A DNA stretch of 64,000 bases from Vibrio natriegens NBRC 15636 = ATCC 14048 = DSM 759. GTDB lineage: Bacteria > Pseudomonadota > Gammaproteobacteria > Enterobacterales > Vibrionaceae. Both the position numbers and the translations under genes were made by a program. The notes beneath the pieces are model-generated. The model searched no databases. It saw only the letters and a list, made by a program, of their open reading frames with translations, and was not told the origin of the DNA. The first letter of the stretch is position 1. Each line of letters begins with the position of its first letter. This document shows, piece after piece, positions 14,791 to 30,371 of the stretch. The DNA is taken from contig NZ_CP141822.1 of the NCBI RefSeq assembly GCF_035621455.1, forward strand, positions 558,001 to 622,000, in the 5' to 3' direction.

Positions 14791-16146
14791 TACTTAATTA
14801 AAAATGCCAATAGTGTGTTTTCTCCTCAACAAGATGTAAAAGATATTCGAATTCAGAATGGTGTCATTACTGAGCTGGGACAGAACTTACTTCCTAATGA
14901 AAGCGAAAAATTGGTCGATGCGACAAATTGTGTTGTTTACCCGGGAATGGTTAATACGCATCACCATATCGCTCAATCCATATTAAAAGGGATCCCGGCA
15001 GGCATGAATCATGGCTTAGGTGATTGGCTAGCGAGCGTTCCATATCGCTATTGGCCTCAAATTACACCGGAGATCATGTATTCCGCTGCTAAGTTGGGTT
15101 TCTATGAGTTACTTCGCTCTGGTGCGACGACCTGTGCTGACCACCACTATCTTTATCATGCGAGCTCCAGCCAAGAGTTAGAAGATGTTCTTTGGCAGGC
15201 TGCTGACGAAATGGGAATACGCTTGGTCTTATGTCGGGGAGGGGCAACAGTTAAAGGCACGCACAAAGGGTTAGCGAAAGCTGGTGTTGTTCCAGAATCT
15301 GCAGAGCAAATGATTTCACGTTTAGAGCATACTCGTAGTCGTTACCATCAAGAAGGTGGATCTGCGATGCGTAAGCTGGTCGTTGCACCAACCACAATCG
15401 CTCATTCTGCAACGCCTAGCGATCTCAAATTAATGGCTGAGTATGCCAGAAGTCAAAAATTGAGAATGCACTCCCATCTTCTAGAAGTGGACTTTGATAA
15501 TGAGCAAGCATTCGCTAAGTACGGAATGAGTGCGGTTGAGTTTGCACAGAGCTGTGACTGGCTGGGTGATGATGTATGGTTTGCTCATTTGGTCCAAGCG
15601 AGTGAGGCTGATATTCAGCGGTTAGCGGAGACGAAAACGGGAATCGCTCATTGCCCAACATCTAACTGCCGTCTGGGGAGTGGCATCGCACCAGTCATTG
15701 ATATGGCCAAAGCGGGCATGCCTATTTCACTGGGAGTCGATGGCTCCGCGTCTGCTGAATCAGGATCGATGCTGCAAGAGCTCAACCTGACTTGGTTAAT
15801 ACACAGAGCACAAAATGGTCCAGATGCGACAACATTGGAACAAGTCCTGGAATGGGGCAGTAAAGGAGGAGCTGATATCTTAGGTCTTACCAATGTGGGG
15901 GAAATAAAAGAAGGTTACGCGGCAGACCTCGTCCTTTATGATCTCAATCAGCCTCGTTTGTCAGGCTGTCACTCTTCACTAATGGCTCCAATTATGTGTG
16001 GTGAACCTGCGTCGGTTAAAGTGAGCTTTGTCAATGGGCGCATTGTCTATCAGCAAGAGCAAGATGCGCAGTACGGCTATTTAGTCGAAGAAGTAAGAAA
16101 TTCGATCGCTGAACTCAATCAACGAGTGGCGAAATTAGAGTCATAA
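14785..16146 (+). CDS. Amidohydrolase, 8-oxoguanine/guanine deaminase-like
   Basis: 453 residues of the AtzA/TrzN-type amidohydrolase group. The N-terminal beta part leads to the metal motif His59-x-His61 (NTHHHIAQ). Later ligands are in MHSHLLEVD, the FAHLVQ His and GVDGSASAESG, so the Zn/Fe centre looks complete. PA0142-type 8-oxoguanine deaminases, which make uric acid, share the DWLASVPYRYWPQITPE and CPTSNCRLGSGIAPV style; guanine or isoguanine deamination is the main alternative. ATG 14785 follows AAGGA; an upstream TTG at 14740 would lie inside the regulatory leader. Expressed divergently from the importer, under its own riboswitch. Confidence 0.85.
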   Translation: MNYLIKNANSVFSPQQDVKDIRIQNGVITELGQNLLPNESEKLVDATNCVVYPGMVNTHHHIAQSILKGIPAGMNHGLGDWLASVPYRYWPQITPEIMYSAAKLGFYELLRSGATTCADHHYLYHASSSQELEDVLWQAADEMGIRLVLCRGGATVKGTHKGLAKAGVVPESAEQMISRLEHTRSRYHQEGGSAMRKLVVAPTTIAHSATPSDLKLMAEYARSQKLRMHSHLLEVDFDNEQAFAKYGMSAVEFAQSCDWLGDDVWFAHLVQASEADIQRLAETKTGIAHCPTSNCRLGSGIAPVIDMAKAGMPISLGVDGSASAESGSMLQELNLTWLIHRAQNGPDATTLEQVLEWGSKGGADILGLTNVGEIKEGYAADLVLYDLNQPRLSGCHSSLMAPIMCGEPASVKVSFVNGRIVYQQEQDAQYGYLVEEVRNSIAELNQRVAKLES

Positions 16147-16193
16147 GCCCATTAATCGGCTATACAATCCTCAAATTGATGCTTATTTAAACG

Positions 16194-16224
16194 TTCAGTC
16201 TAAAAATGTCTTTTTTAGGCTGAA
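16194..16224 (+). terminator. Hairpin after the deaminase gene
   Basis: Long stem TTCAGTCTAAAAA/TTTTTTAGGCTGAA (13 pairs, one G-T) 47 bases beyond the stop and just ahead of the rRNA promoters. It lacks a T-tail after the stem, so termination is probable but not certain. Confidence 0.5.
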
Positions 16225-16230
16225 TTCCCC

Positions 16231-16258
16231 TTGCCAAGTTAAATTTTCTCCCTATAAT
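16231..16258 (+). promoter_or_regulatory. rRNA operon promoter (upstream)
   Basis: TTGCCA, 16-base spacer, TATAAT, followed by a GC-rich discriminator GCCTCC typical of stringently controlled rrn P1 promoters. The region 16147-16589 otherwise holds only the second promoter and a boxA. Confidence 0.75.
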
Positions 16259-16345
16259 TCGCCTCCGTTGTCTAGCAAAGCAATGCGAGATAACAAGACG
16301 GTTGAGTTAAAAAATAACTCACAGAGAAATAACTGAAAAAAGTGT

Positions 16346-16373
16346 TTGACACCAAAAGTTATCTCGCTAAAAT
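16346..16373 (+). promoter_or_regulatory. rRNA operon promoter (downstream)
   Basis: Consensus TTGACA, 16-base spacer, TAAAAT, then GGCCGTCC as discriminator. Short AT-rich runs upstream could act as UP element or Fis-binding DNA. Confidence 0.8.
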
Positions 16374-16406
16374 GGCCGTCCGATTTGAGCAAGCCTCAGT
16401 CGAAAC

Positions 16407-16418
16407 GCTCTTTAAAAA
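16407..16418 (+). promoter_or_regulatory. boxA antitermination site of the rrn leader
   Basis: GCTCTTTAAAAA resembles the boxA core bound by NusB-NusE, in the expected place between the rrn promoter and 16S. Confidence 0.65.
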
Positions 16419-16589
16419 TAAGAACCTATCAATCTGTGTGGGCACTCGTTGATGATAATCCAATTAGATACCTCGGTATCAAATTAGGTTTCAATGATAC
16501 GAAGTGACCATTGAATCTTCGGATTCAGCACAGTCAATTCAAACATTACTTTATGTAATGTTCAGTATTCATTGAGCCGACAAAATCTT

Positions 16590-18142
<1,553 letters not shown>

Positions 18143-18239
18143 TACGATGATTACTCACGATGAGTGTCCACACAGATTGATATGGTTTTAATTCAGAGCA
18201 AAAAATTGGTTCTGCATAAAATGCAAAGCAATTTTATGT

Positions 18240-18315
18240 GGGGCTATAGCTCAGCTGGGAGAGCGCTTCGCTGGCAGCGAAGAGGTCATCGGTTCGATCC
18301 CGATTAGCTCCACCA
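18240..18315 (+). tRNA. tRNA-Ala (GGC)
   Basis: 76 bases with full cloverleaf: acceptor GGGGCTA/TAGCTCC, anticodon stem CTTCG/CGAAG with loop CTGGCAG (anticodon GGC), TTCGATC arm and encoded CCA. It lies in the 16S-23S spacer. Confidence 0.98.
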
Positions 18316-18327
18316 CTGACTTTCTGT

Positions 18328-18403
18328 GTCCCGTTCGTCTAGAGGCCTAGGACACCGCCCTTTCACGGCGGTAACAGGGGTTCGACTCCCCTACGGGATA
18401 CCA
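18328..18403 (+). tRNA. tRNA-Glu (TTC)
   Basis: 76 bases, very close to E. coli tRNA-Glu; anticodon stem CCGCC/GGCGG with loop CTTTCAC (anticodon TTC) and encoded CCA. It starts 12 bases after tRNA-Ala in the rrn spacer. Confidence 0.98.
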
Positions 18404-18458
18404 TCTTTAAGCGTATTAGAAATAGTGCTTTTAAAAATGGTTTTCATCAGAAAATCTA

Positions 18459-18470
18459 GCTCTTTAACAA
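18459..18470 (+). promoter_or_regulatory. boxA of the 16S-23S spacer
   Basis: GCTCTTTAACAA matches the enterobacterial spacer boxA exactly and precedes 23S by about 200 bases. The rest of 18404-18668 carries the processing stems for pre-23S. Confidence 0.8.
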
Positions 18471-18668
18471 TTTGGAAAGCTGACAAAATAATCTTTAAGA
18501 TTATTTGTAAAGTTCTCAAAGTATTCATGTATTTGAATACAACTAAAAACACATTCAAGTGTTCTTGGAATTTGAGTCCGGCAAAATCGAAAGCTGTCTC
18601 GCTCATTCAAATAATGAGACAGCAACTTTGGTTGTTTAACTTCAATTCGAAACTCCTTCGGGTTGTAT

Positions 18669-21559
<2,891 letters not shown>

Positions 21560-21649
21560 ACAACACCCAAGGGGTTTTGATGGACTCAATGTAAGAACGT
21601 TGAATGTGTAAAAACGAGAATTAAAAACAGCTTTCCGAATTAAAGAATT

Positions 21650-21769
21650 TGCTTGGCGACCATAGCGTTTTGGACCCACCTGACTTCCATTCCGAACTCA
21701 GAAGTGAAACGAAATAGCGCCGATGGTAGTGTGGGGTTTCCCCATGTGAGAGTAGGACATCGCCAGGCT
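21650..21769 (+). rRNA. rrf: 5S ribosomal RNA
   Basis: About 120 bases; the terminal helix TGCTTGGCG/CGCCAGGCT, the loop CCGAACTCAGAAGTGAAAC and the GATGGTAGTGTGGGG arm are intact. It reads CATTCCGAAC where many gammaproteobacterial 5S genes have CATGCCGAAC, a known sort of copy-to-copy variation. Confidence 0.98.
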
Positions 21770-21811
21770 TTAAATTTTGGACGTTCGCTTTAAAGCGGAT
21801 GATACCACTGC

Positions 21812-21888
21812 GGAGTGGTAGTTCAGTTGGTTAGAATACCGGCCTGTCACGCCGGGGGTCGCGGGTTCGAGTCCCGTCCACTCCGCCA
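21812..21888 (+). tRNA. tRNA-Asp (GTC)
   Basis: 77 bases; acceptor GGAGTGG/CCACTCC, anticodon stem CCGGC/GCCGG with loop CTGTCAC (anticodon GTC), encoded GCCA end. Distal tRNA of the rrn operon. Confidence 0.98.
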
Positions 21889-21923
21889 CTTATTTGAGAG
21901 TCGTCTCATTAAACACGAACTAC

Positions 21924-22000
<77 letters not shown>

Positions 22001-22008
22001 TTATTAAG

Positions 22009-22038
22009 AAGCCTCGTTCGAAAGAACGGGGCTTTTTT
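22009..22038 (+). terminator. rrn operon terminator
   Basis: GCCTCGTTC-GAAA-GAACGGGGC hairpin with tetraloop and six T, nine bases after tRNA-Trp. Confidence 0.93.
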
Positions 22039-22052
22039 GCATCTGTAGTTTG

Positions 22053-22162
22053 GAGATTGTAGAGTCGCTCCAATTGGTAGAGCAGTGGATTCCGCCAATA
22101 CCAAAAGATCAGCGCATGTTGGGAGCTTGGAGGCAAGTCCCATCGAATCTCCCTCACTGCCA
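22053..22162 (+). pseudogene. Decayed tRNA-Trp copy
   Basis: The stretch retains CTCCAATTGG.AGAGCAG.GGATTCC, then GTTGGGAG, TCGAATCTC and CACTGCCATTATTAAGA from the functional tRNA-Trp and its 3' flank. It has an insertion of roughly 30 bases through the anticodon arm and a further one near the T arm. Acceptor pairing is lost, so it cannot fold as a tRNA. It is followed by its own copy of the rrn-type terminator. Confidence 0.8.
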
Positions 22163-22187
22163 TTATTAAGAGCCTCTGGCTGGGCAT

Positions 22188-22216
22188 CCCCGACGAAAGT
22201 CTGGGGCTTTTTTACG
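22188..22216 (+). terminator. Second terminator in the duplicated unit
   Basis: CCCCGAC-GAAA-GTC(T)GGGG hairpin followed by six T; paralogous in position to the first rrn terminator. Confidence 0.8.
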
Positions 22217-22531
22217 TTTGTAGGTTGGGGGGTGTAGAGTCACATAGGGGGATGTCGAATATAGCTATTGTCAGAGCATTCTTTCCCGACTAGCTGAACC
22301 AGATATTACCGATCGTGTCCTAGCGGTTTAATCTCAACCTTTCTTCTTTTTGTTCTTCGCCATACTATCGATACCGCGGTGGTTTCATTTCCCCTTTACC
22401 TAAATAGTTCTAAACTTAGTCTATTCTTTGCTCTACTTGGAGCTTGAATGAGACCATAGTGTGTGCCGGGTGATAAAAAACGGACTTCTTGTTATGATCA
22501 CGGCTTAATTCTAATAATGGAAAGTACGTTT

Positions 22532-22864
22532 ATGCCACATTTTCGATTTCGTGCTGTAGAGCCTCAAACGGTTCAGGCTCTATCAAAACCTCTCACTGAT
22601 GAACTGCAACCTCTGATGGAATGTCCACGTGAGGACTTTACTTTTGAATACATCTATACGACGTTTTTTAGTGAGGGAGAAGTTAGCGCGGCATACCCTT
22701 TTGTAGAAGTGCTTTGGTTTGATCGTGGCCAGAATGTTCAGGATAAAGTTGCTAAAACCATTACTCAGCAAGTCAGAGGTATCGTGGGTGAAGATATTGA
22801 TGTCGCAGTGATATTCACAGCACTCTCTCCTAAGGCTTACTATGATAATGGTGAGCACTATTAA
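22532..22864 (+). CDS. DUF1904 family protein
   Basis: 110 residues beginning MPHFRFRAVEPQTVQALS, a small alpha/beta protein of the DUF1904 family, related in shape to tautomerase/macrophage-inhibitory-factor folds. It has no signal peptide or membrane segment and is presumably cytosolic; no function is established. ATG 22532 is preferred over upstream in-frame starts because the family begins at this MPH-type start. mepA starts 12 bases after its stop, so the two form an operon. Confidence 0.75.
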   Translation: MPHFRFRAVEPQTVQALSKPLTDELQPLMECPREDFTFEYIYTTFFSEGEVSAAYPFVEVLWFDRGQNVQDKVAKTITQQVRGIVGEDIDVAVIFTALSPKAYYDNGEHY

Positions 22865-22876
22865 GGAGTGAGTTCC

Positions 22877-23713
22877 ATGAAGCTGAGAGTTTTTTCCTGT
22901 TTGAGTTTGATTTTCTCAGCATCACTATATGCAACTCCGTGGGAGCGGGTGTCGACTCCCACGCATAATTCCTCTTCTGCTATAGGCAGCTATGCTAATG
23001 GCTGTTTGGATGGTGCCTATCCCTTACCTCTAGAGGGAACTGGGTATCAAGTCCTGCGCAGTAGAACGAACCGCTACTATGGTCATCCTAACACGATCTC
23101 ATTTATTGAAAGCCTCGCCTTGAAAGCGAATAAAGAGTTAAGCACTAATTTGTTGATCGGTGATTTATCGTTACCTCGAGGAGGGCGTTTCTCTTCTGGC
23201 CACTCGAGCCATCAAACTGGCTTAGATATTGATATATGGCTTCGTTTAGCCGACCAGCCGCTTTCTTATAATGAATTACAACTTCCCAAGCCAATGAGTG
23301 TGGTAGACCTTCAAGGGTACTCGATACTTGATCATCGCTGGGATGAACGACATTTTGAACTTATTCGTTATGCGGCTCAGAGTAAAGGCGTTGCACGTAT
23401 CTTTGTACACCCTGTCATTAAAGAGCAACTATGTTCGCAGGAAGAGGGTAAAGATCGCTCTTGGCTGCGCAAGGTTCGCCCTTGGTGGGGGCACCACTAT
23501 CACTTTCATGTCAGATTATCTTGCCCGGACTCCAGTCGAAACTGCGTTGACCAAGCTCCTCCGCCAGCTGGCGATGGTTGTGGCTATGAGTTAGCGAGCT
23601 GGAAACCTAAAGCGGTAGTGCCTGCAACCCCTTCAGCTAAAAAAGTGGTGGCAAAACCAAAACGGGCAAAAGTGATTCCATCGCAATGTCAGCCACTTAT
23701 TCGCACTAATTAA
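22877..23713 (+). CDS. mepA: Penicillin-insensitive murein endopeptidase
   Basis: 278 residues with a signal peptide (about 1-20, ending SLYA). Peptidase family M74: Zn ligands are in SSGHSSHQTGLDIDIW and in WGHHYHFHVRLSCP. It cleaves the D-alanyl-meso-diaminopimelate cross-bridges of peptidoglycan in the periplasm. Paired Cys in the C-terminal half (CPDSSRNCVDQ, DGCGYE) suggest disulfides. The C-terminal tail is Lys/Pro-rich. ATG 22877 follows AAGGAG at a good distance; an upstream in-frame GTG at 22868 is part of that ribosome-binding site. Confidence 0.93.
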   Translation: MKLRVFSCLSLIFSASLYATPWERVSTPTHNSSSAIGSYANGCLDGAYPLPLEGTGYQVLRSRTNRYYGHPNTISFIESLALKANKELSTNLLIGDLSLPRGGRFSSGHSSHQTGLDIDIWLRLADQPLSYNELQLPKPMSVVDLQGYSILDHRWDERHFELIRYAAQSKGVARIFVHPVIKEQLCSQEEGKDRSWLRKVRPWWGHHYHFHVRLSCPDSSRNCVDQAPPPAGDGCGYELASWKPKAVVPATPSAKKVVAKPKRAKVIPSQCQPLIRTN

Positions 23714-24031
23714 AAGACTGTTTAGCTTCTTATGACCTTGAGCGAATCTCCGTTATGAAACTGGAGAAACATCATACTTTTGTCTACAGTGAATAATACG
23801 AATACAAAAATTAACCTAATTAGTTTGGGTGGCATGTTATAGGAATCTCAAATAAACAAAGGGTTATGGATTTTACTAGTACCTCTGTTTTTTTAAGTTC
23901 TTTTGTCGCGATACTCTGATTTCTGTTCAATATGTCTGTCGCTGGTAAAACGAAAAATAGCAACGCAGACAATTGTATTGAGGTGGGCCTAGTGGTGTTA
24001 CCCACCAATAGAGTTAATCAAGGATAAAACC
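23714..24031. other. Intergenic region without recognised features
   Basis: AT-rich spacer between mepA and the small gene at 24032. No hairpin with a T-run, no repeat and no gene-like frame with a ribosome-binding site was seen, apart from the AAGGA preceding 24032. Confidence 0.5.
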
Positions 24032-24340
24032 ATGACTATGATTTGTGCAAAAGAGTTTGCAGAGTGGTTAAGACACAGATTTAGCAGTGAGACCAAGGGA
24101 GTCTTCTTGACTCGAGAGGATTTGAATCACCTGACAGGGCGTCAGCGTCTTGATCCGGGGTTTGTTAATGATGTGCATTACGAACTGATGCAATACGGGA
24201 TGGCTTTCGTTACCGATACGAGCCGAGAGAATTTCTATTTAGTTCCGGTATCTCAAGCGGAAAACTGGCGTGAGAGGCTAGAGTATCATTTTGAGAAAGA
24301 GTTATTCTGCAATATCTATCCCATCGAAAAATCGGGCTAA
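24032..24340 (+). CDS. Conserved small protein of unknown function
   Basis: 102 residues, soluble, mixed charge, no signal peptide or membrane segment. The sequence reads like a compact wHTH-sized or alpha/beta protein (FAEWLRHRFSSETKGVFLTREDLNHLTGR, then FYLVPVSQAENWRERLEYHFEKELF) but I do not recognise a family. AAGGA stands nine bases before ATG 24032; ATG 24038 is an alternative. It is flanked by a good convergent terminator and its codon use resembles neighbouring genes, so it is likely real. Confidence 0.65.
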   Translation: MTMICAKEFAEWLRHRFSSETKGVFLTREDLNHLTGRQRLDPGFVNDVHYELMQYGMAFVTDTSRENFYLVPVSQAENWRERLEYHFEKELFCNIYPIEKSG

Positions 24341-24344
24341 AATT

Positions 24345-24378
24345 AAGGTTCAACTTTGAGAGCAAAGTTGAACCTTAT
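24345..24378. terminator. Bidirectional terminator between convergent genes
   Basis: Perfect inverted repeat AAGGTTCAACTTT/AAAGTTGAACCTT separating the small gene from yfhL, with short T or A runs on both sides. Confidence 0.75.
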
Positions 24379-24382
24379 TGAT

Positions 24383-26040
<1,658 letters not shown>

Positions 26041-26159
26041 TGCTCAATTCTCTTATATCTGATCACAAGTCAGGCCAATTCCACCTTATGGAAATGGGGC
26101 GCAAATTTTACGTCAAAATGTGAACTGTGACTAGGGGAATTGTGCTTTTGGTGAACAAA

Positions 26160-26181
26160 CGCCCCATAAAAAGTAGGGGCG
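26160..26181 (-). terminator. Hairpin after rdgC
   Basis: ACGCCCC/GGGGCGT with a ten-base loop, 25 bases beyond the rdgC stop; on the minus strand it is followed by a short T-rich stretch only, so termination may be weak. Confidence 0.5.
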
Positions 26182-26205
26182 TAGCGAGTGAAAAGTAGGG
26201 TTATT

Positions 26206-27129
<924 letters not shown>

Positions 27130-27243
27130 CTAGGCTTGATGACAAGGGACTAATCATAGGGAATTTTTTTGCTGATGTCTTAATAGAAATGAAAAATATC
27201 AGGATGAACCCCAAAAGAAAGTTATATGAAAATTTGTTTTCAA

Positions 27244-27262
27244 AGGTCACAAAAGTGTCATA
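27244..27262 (+). promoter_or_regulatory. Pho box of phoB
   Basis: GGTCACA and TGTCATA are direct half-sites 11 bases apart, as in the CTGTCATA-type Pho box. They are placed ten bases before a GATAAT -10 element (27272-27277), the standard geometry for PhoB-activated promoters. Indicates autoregulation of phoBR. Confidence 0.7.
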
Positions 27263-27345
27263 ATTGGTAGTGATAATGCTTATGCATCGAGGGGCGCTTT
27301 GTCTCTTAAAATTCATTAGCTCAACAAACATAAGGTTATTCAATT

Positions 27346-28035
27346 ATGTCTAGAAGGATTCTGGTTGTTGAAGACGAAGCTCCGATTCGTGAAATGCTCT
27401 GCTTCGTACTTGAACAGAAAGGTTACCAAGCGGTGGAAGCAGAAGATTACGACACTGCAGTAACCAAACTGGCTGAACCCTTCCCTGATTTAGTTTTACT
27501 GGATTGGATGCTACCAGGCGGTAGCGGTATTAACTTTATCAAGCACATGAAACGTGAAGAGCTGACGCGCAATATTCCTGTAGTCATGCTGACGGCGCGT
27601 GGCGAAGAAGAAGACAAGGTTCGTGGTTTAGAAGTGGGCGCAGATGATTACATCACTAAGCCTTTCTCGCCTAAAGAGCTGGTCGCTCGTTTGAAAGCTG
27701 TCATCCGCCGTGTCACTCCAACTGCACTAGAAGACGTAATTGACGTACAAGGCTTGAAGCTTGATCCTGTATCACACCGTGTGACTGCTAATGACGGTGC
27801 TGTTGATATGGGTCCGACTGAATTCAAAATGTTGCACTTCTTCATGACACACCAAGAGCGTGTTTACAGTCGTGAACAGCTACTGAACAACGTATGGGGT
27901 ACTAACGTGTATGTTGAAGATCGTACTGTTGATGTGCACATCCGTCGTCTACGCAAAGCTTTAGAAGCCGCAGGCCATGATAAATTGATTCAAACGGTTC
28001 GTGGTGCGGGTTACCGTTTCTCGACTAAGGCATAA
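27346..28035 (+). CDS. phoB: Phosphate regulon response regulator PhoB
   Basis: 229 residues. The receiver domain holds the phospho-acceptor Asp in VLLDWMLPG (about residue 53) and Lys105 in TKPFSPKEL. The OmpR-type winged helix follows ([31 protein letters not shown]). When phosphorylated by PhoR under phosphate limitation it activates Pho-box promoters, including its own and probably pst. phoR begins 41 bases downstream. Confidence 0.98.
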   Translation: MSRRILVVEDEAPIREMLCFVLEQKGYQAVEAEDYDTAVTKLAEPFPDLVLLDWMLPGGSGINFIKHMKREELTRNIPVVMLTARGEEEDKVRGLEVGADDYITKPFSPKELVARLKAVIRRVTPTALEDVIDVQGLKLDPVSHRVTANDGAVDMGPTEFKMLHFFMTHQERVYSREQLLNNVWGTNVYVEDRTVDVHIRRLRKALEAAGHDKLIQTVRGAGYRFSTKA

Positions 28036-28075
28036 GTTGGTAGTCAGCTGATCGGTCCCATTTTTGGAGTAATGA

Positions 28076-29374
28076 GTGGTTGAAAGATTAACGTGGAAAA
28101 AGCTGGCCTGGGAGCTGGCTTTTTTTTACACCCCCTGGGTGATAGTAGGTTGGATATTCGGTTATATGCCGTGGTTGCTATTAGCAGCGACGGCGTTGCA
28201 GCTTGTGTGGCATTTACATAATCAAGTTCGGTTGTCCTCTTGGTTATGGGACGAAAAGCGTCTTACGCCTCCTTCTGGTAGTGGCAATTGGGAGTCGCTC
28301 TTTAATGGCTTATACCGTTTGCAACAACGTCAACGCCGTAAGCGCAAAGAGCTAACTAACCTCATTCGTCGTTTTAGAAATGGTGCAGAATCACTGCCGG
28401 ATGCTGTGGTGGTATTCCGTGCGGAAGGCAATATTGTCTGGTGTAACAAACTTGCACAGCACCTTTTGGGTTTTCACTGGCCAGAAGACTCCGGTCAACC
28501 GATTTCAAACCTGATTCGCACGCCCGACTTCATTAAGTACCTCAATAAACAAGATTTCTCTGATCCTCTAGAAATGCGTTCACCTATCAATGTGGAGCGT
28601 ATGCTAGAGCTGCGTATCGTACCTTACACTGAAGGCGAGCACCTGATGGTCGTGCGTGATGTCAGTCAGTTAAAACAACTGGAAGGCATGCGCCGCAACT
28701 TTTTTGCCAATGTTTCTCATGAACTGCGCACGCCAATGACGGTTCTGCAAGGTTATCTGGAGATGACGGAAGATCCAGATATGATCGTAGGTCCAATGTG
28801 GACCAAAGCTCACGGTGTTATGACCGAACAGCTTAACCGCATGAACGCATTGGTTAATCAATTACTAACGTTATCGAAAATCGAAGCAGCACCGATGCAT
28901 GAACTCGAAGATATCGTCAATGTTCCTGCAATGCTCGAAGTACTGGAAAAAGAAGCGGCAAGCTTAAGTGGCGACGATCATCATAAACTGAAGTTCGATG
29001 TAGACGAAAGCCTGCGCGTGTTCGGGGATGACGACCAGCTTCGCAGTGCAATTTCTAACTTAGTGTATAACGCCGTGAAATATACCCCTCCAGGCGCCAA
29101 TATTAATGTGCGTTGGTATCAGAATGCTCAAGGAGCCTGTCTGGAAGTGGAAGACAGTGGTGATGGTATCGAGCCTCAACACTTACACCGACTGACGGAA
29201 CGTTTTTATCGTGTAGACAAGGCTCGATCGCGTGATACGGGTGGCAGTGGCCTGGGCTTGGCGATTGTGAAGCATGCTCTCAGCCATCATGACTCTCATT
29301 TAGAAATCCAGAGTGAGGTCGGCGTAGGGAGTAAGTTCTCGTTTGTACTTCCTGGCCGTTTGGTGGCGAAGTAA
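28076..29374 (+). CDS. phoR: Phosphate regulon sensor histidine kinase PhoR
   Basis: 432 residues. Two N-terminal membrane segments (about 10-50), a PAS domain about 95-190, HisKA with the phosphorylated His in [13 protein letters not shown], and HATPase_c with N-box [10 protein letters not shown] and G2 box [13 protein letters not shown]. There is no large periplasmic domain, as usual for PhoR, which senses phosphate through Pst and PhoU. GTG 28076 is chosen because homologues begin with the same short lead before ERL.WK and GGAG lies upstream. Its stop overlaps the next gene (TAATG). Confidence 0.97.
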   Translation: MVERLTWKKLAWELAFFYTPWVIVGWIFGYMPWLLLAATALQLVWHLHNQVRLSSWLWDEKRLTPPSGSGNWESLFNGLYRLQQRQRRKRKELTNLIRRFRNGAESLPDAVVVFRAEGNIVWCNKLAQHLLGFHWPEDSGQPISNLIRTPDFIKYLNKQDFSDPLEMRSPINVERMLELRIVPYTEGEHLMVVRDVSQLKQLEGMRRNFFANVSHELRTPMTVLQGYLEMTEDPDMIVGPMWTKAHGVMTEQLNRMNALVNQLLTLSKIEAAPMHELEDIVNVPAMLEVLEKEAASLSGDDHHKLKFDVDESLRVFGDDDQLRSAISNLVYNAVKYTPPGANINVRWYQNAQGACLEVEDSGDGIEPQHLHRLTERFYRVDKARSRDTGGSGLGLAIVKHALSHHDSHLEIQSEVGVGSKFSFVLPGRLVAK

Positions 29375-30339
29375 TGGTATACCGAGTGAGTAAATCAGTA
29401 CTTGTGGCGTTAATTGCATTGATGAGCTCAGGTGCGTCTTTAGCAAAAGATAAGCCGTTGCCTAGTTACCAGAAAACAACGGGTATTGTCGGCAATTTGT
29501 TGTCTGTTGGGTCCGATACATTAGCGGGCATGACGACGCTTTGGGTCGAAGAGTTCAAGTCCATTTATCCAAACATTAATGCCCAGGTTCAAGCTTCAGG
29601 ATCGTCAACTGCGCCACCCGCTTTAGCAGAACAAACTGCCCAGTTTGGGCCGATGAGTCGTCCTATGCGCTTAAGAGAAATTGAAGCGTTTGAAAGTGGG
29701 CACGGTTACAAGCCGACGGCTTTGCGTGTTGCGATTGACGCTATTGGTATCTTTGTCCATCAGGATAACCCAATATCGGGGCTGAACTTTAAGCAGCTGG
29801 ATGCGATGTTTTCAGCAACGTTGCGTTGTGGTGAAAGCCAATTCATCACTAACTGGCAACAACTCGGAGTACAGGCGGAATGGGCCAAGCGTAATGTGCA
29901 ATTATTTGGTCGTAACTCGGTGTCGGGTACTTATGGCTACTTTAAAAGCAACGCCTTGTGTGGTGGTGACTTTAAAACCCGTGTTAATGAGCAGCCAGGC
30001 TCTGCTTCTGTAGTGCAGTCTGTGGCATCCACAATAAGTGGTGTCGGTTATTCTGGTGTTGGCTACCGTGTATCGGGAGTACGCCTGATACCTATCGCTA
30101 AAACGGGCACAGACTACATCAGTCCAACTCGGGATAACATCGTGACGGGTAAGTACCCACTTTCGCGCTTTCTCTATGTCTACGTAAACAAGCATCCGGA
30201 TTTTCCGCTCTCACCTATCGAAGCAGAATTCATCCGGTTTATCTTCTCTGCTCAAGGGCAGGCGCTAGTTGAGAAAGATGGTTACGTGCCAATCACGGCT
30301 GATTTTGCAAAAGAAGAGTTAAAAAAAGTCGGCTTATAA
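29374..30339 (+). CDS. PstS-like periplasmic phosphate-binding protein
   Basis: 321 residues with a signal peptide (ending near ASLA-KD) and a PstS-like class II binding fold. The motif VGSDTL...LW, ASGSSTAPPAL and FGRNSVSGTYGYFK correspond to phosphate-contacting loops. Start codon overlaps the phoR stop, so it is expressed with phoBR rather than with pstCAB. It may act as the binding subunit for the pst permease encoded at 34 kb, or as an accessory sensor or binding protein; no other pstS is present in the window. Confidence 0.88.
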   Translation: MVYRVSKSVLVALIALMSSGASLAKDKPLPSYQKTTGIVGNLLSVGSDTLAGMTTLWVEEFKSIYPNINAQVQASGSSTAPPALAEQTAQFGPMSRPMRLREIEAFESGHGYKPTALRVAIDAIGIFVHQDNPISGLNFKQLDAMFSATLRCGESQFITNWQQLGVQAEWAKRNVQLFGRNSVSGTYGYFKSNALCGGDFKTRVNEQPGSASVVQSVASTISGVGYSGVGYRVSGVRLIPIAKTGTDYISPTRDNIVTGKYPLSRFLYVYVNKHPDFPLSPIEAEFIRFIFSAQGQALVEKDGYVPITADFAKEELKKVGL

Positions 30340-30350
30340 GCCGACTTTTT
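30321..30350. terminator. Bidirectional terminator between pstS-like gene and ppx
   Basis: AAAGTCGGCTTATAAGCCGACTTT is a perfect inverted repeat containing the stop codon of the upstream gene, with A-run and T-run on its two sides. Confidence 0.92.
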
Positions 30351-30371
30351 AGTGATGAACTTTGCTTTATT

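Larger units (their letters stand above)
22022..22256 (+). repeat. Tandem remnants of the tRNA-Trp/terminator unit
   Basis: After terminator 1 the sequence reads GGGGCTTTTTTGCATCTGTAG then GAGATTGTAGAGTCGC. After terminator 2 it reads GGGGCTTTTTTACGTTTGTAG then GGGGTGTAGAGTCAC. This indicates a second decayed copy and the start of a third that is lost after about 35 bases. The remaining interval to 22531 contains nothing else recognised. Confidence 0.65.

Noticed and set aside
22053..22162. A functional second tRNA-Trp or an unusual intron-containing tRNA
   Set aside because: Acceptor strands no longer pair and insertions disrupt both the anticodon and T arms; decay explains it better than an intron.
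23820..24008. 62-codon minus-strand frame between mepA and the small unknown gene
   Set aside because: No ribosome-binding site, low-complexity composition and no recognisable similarity.
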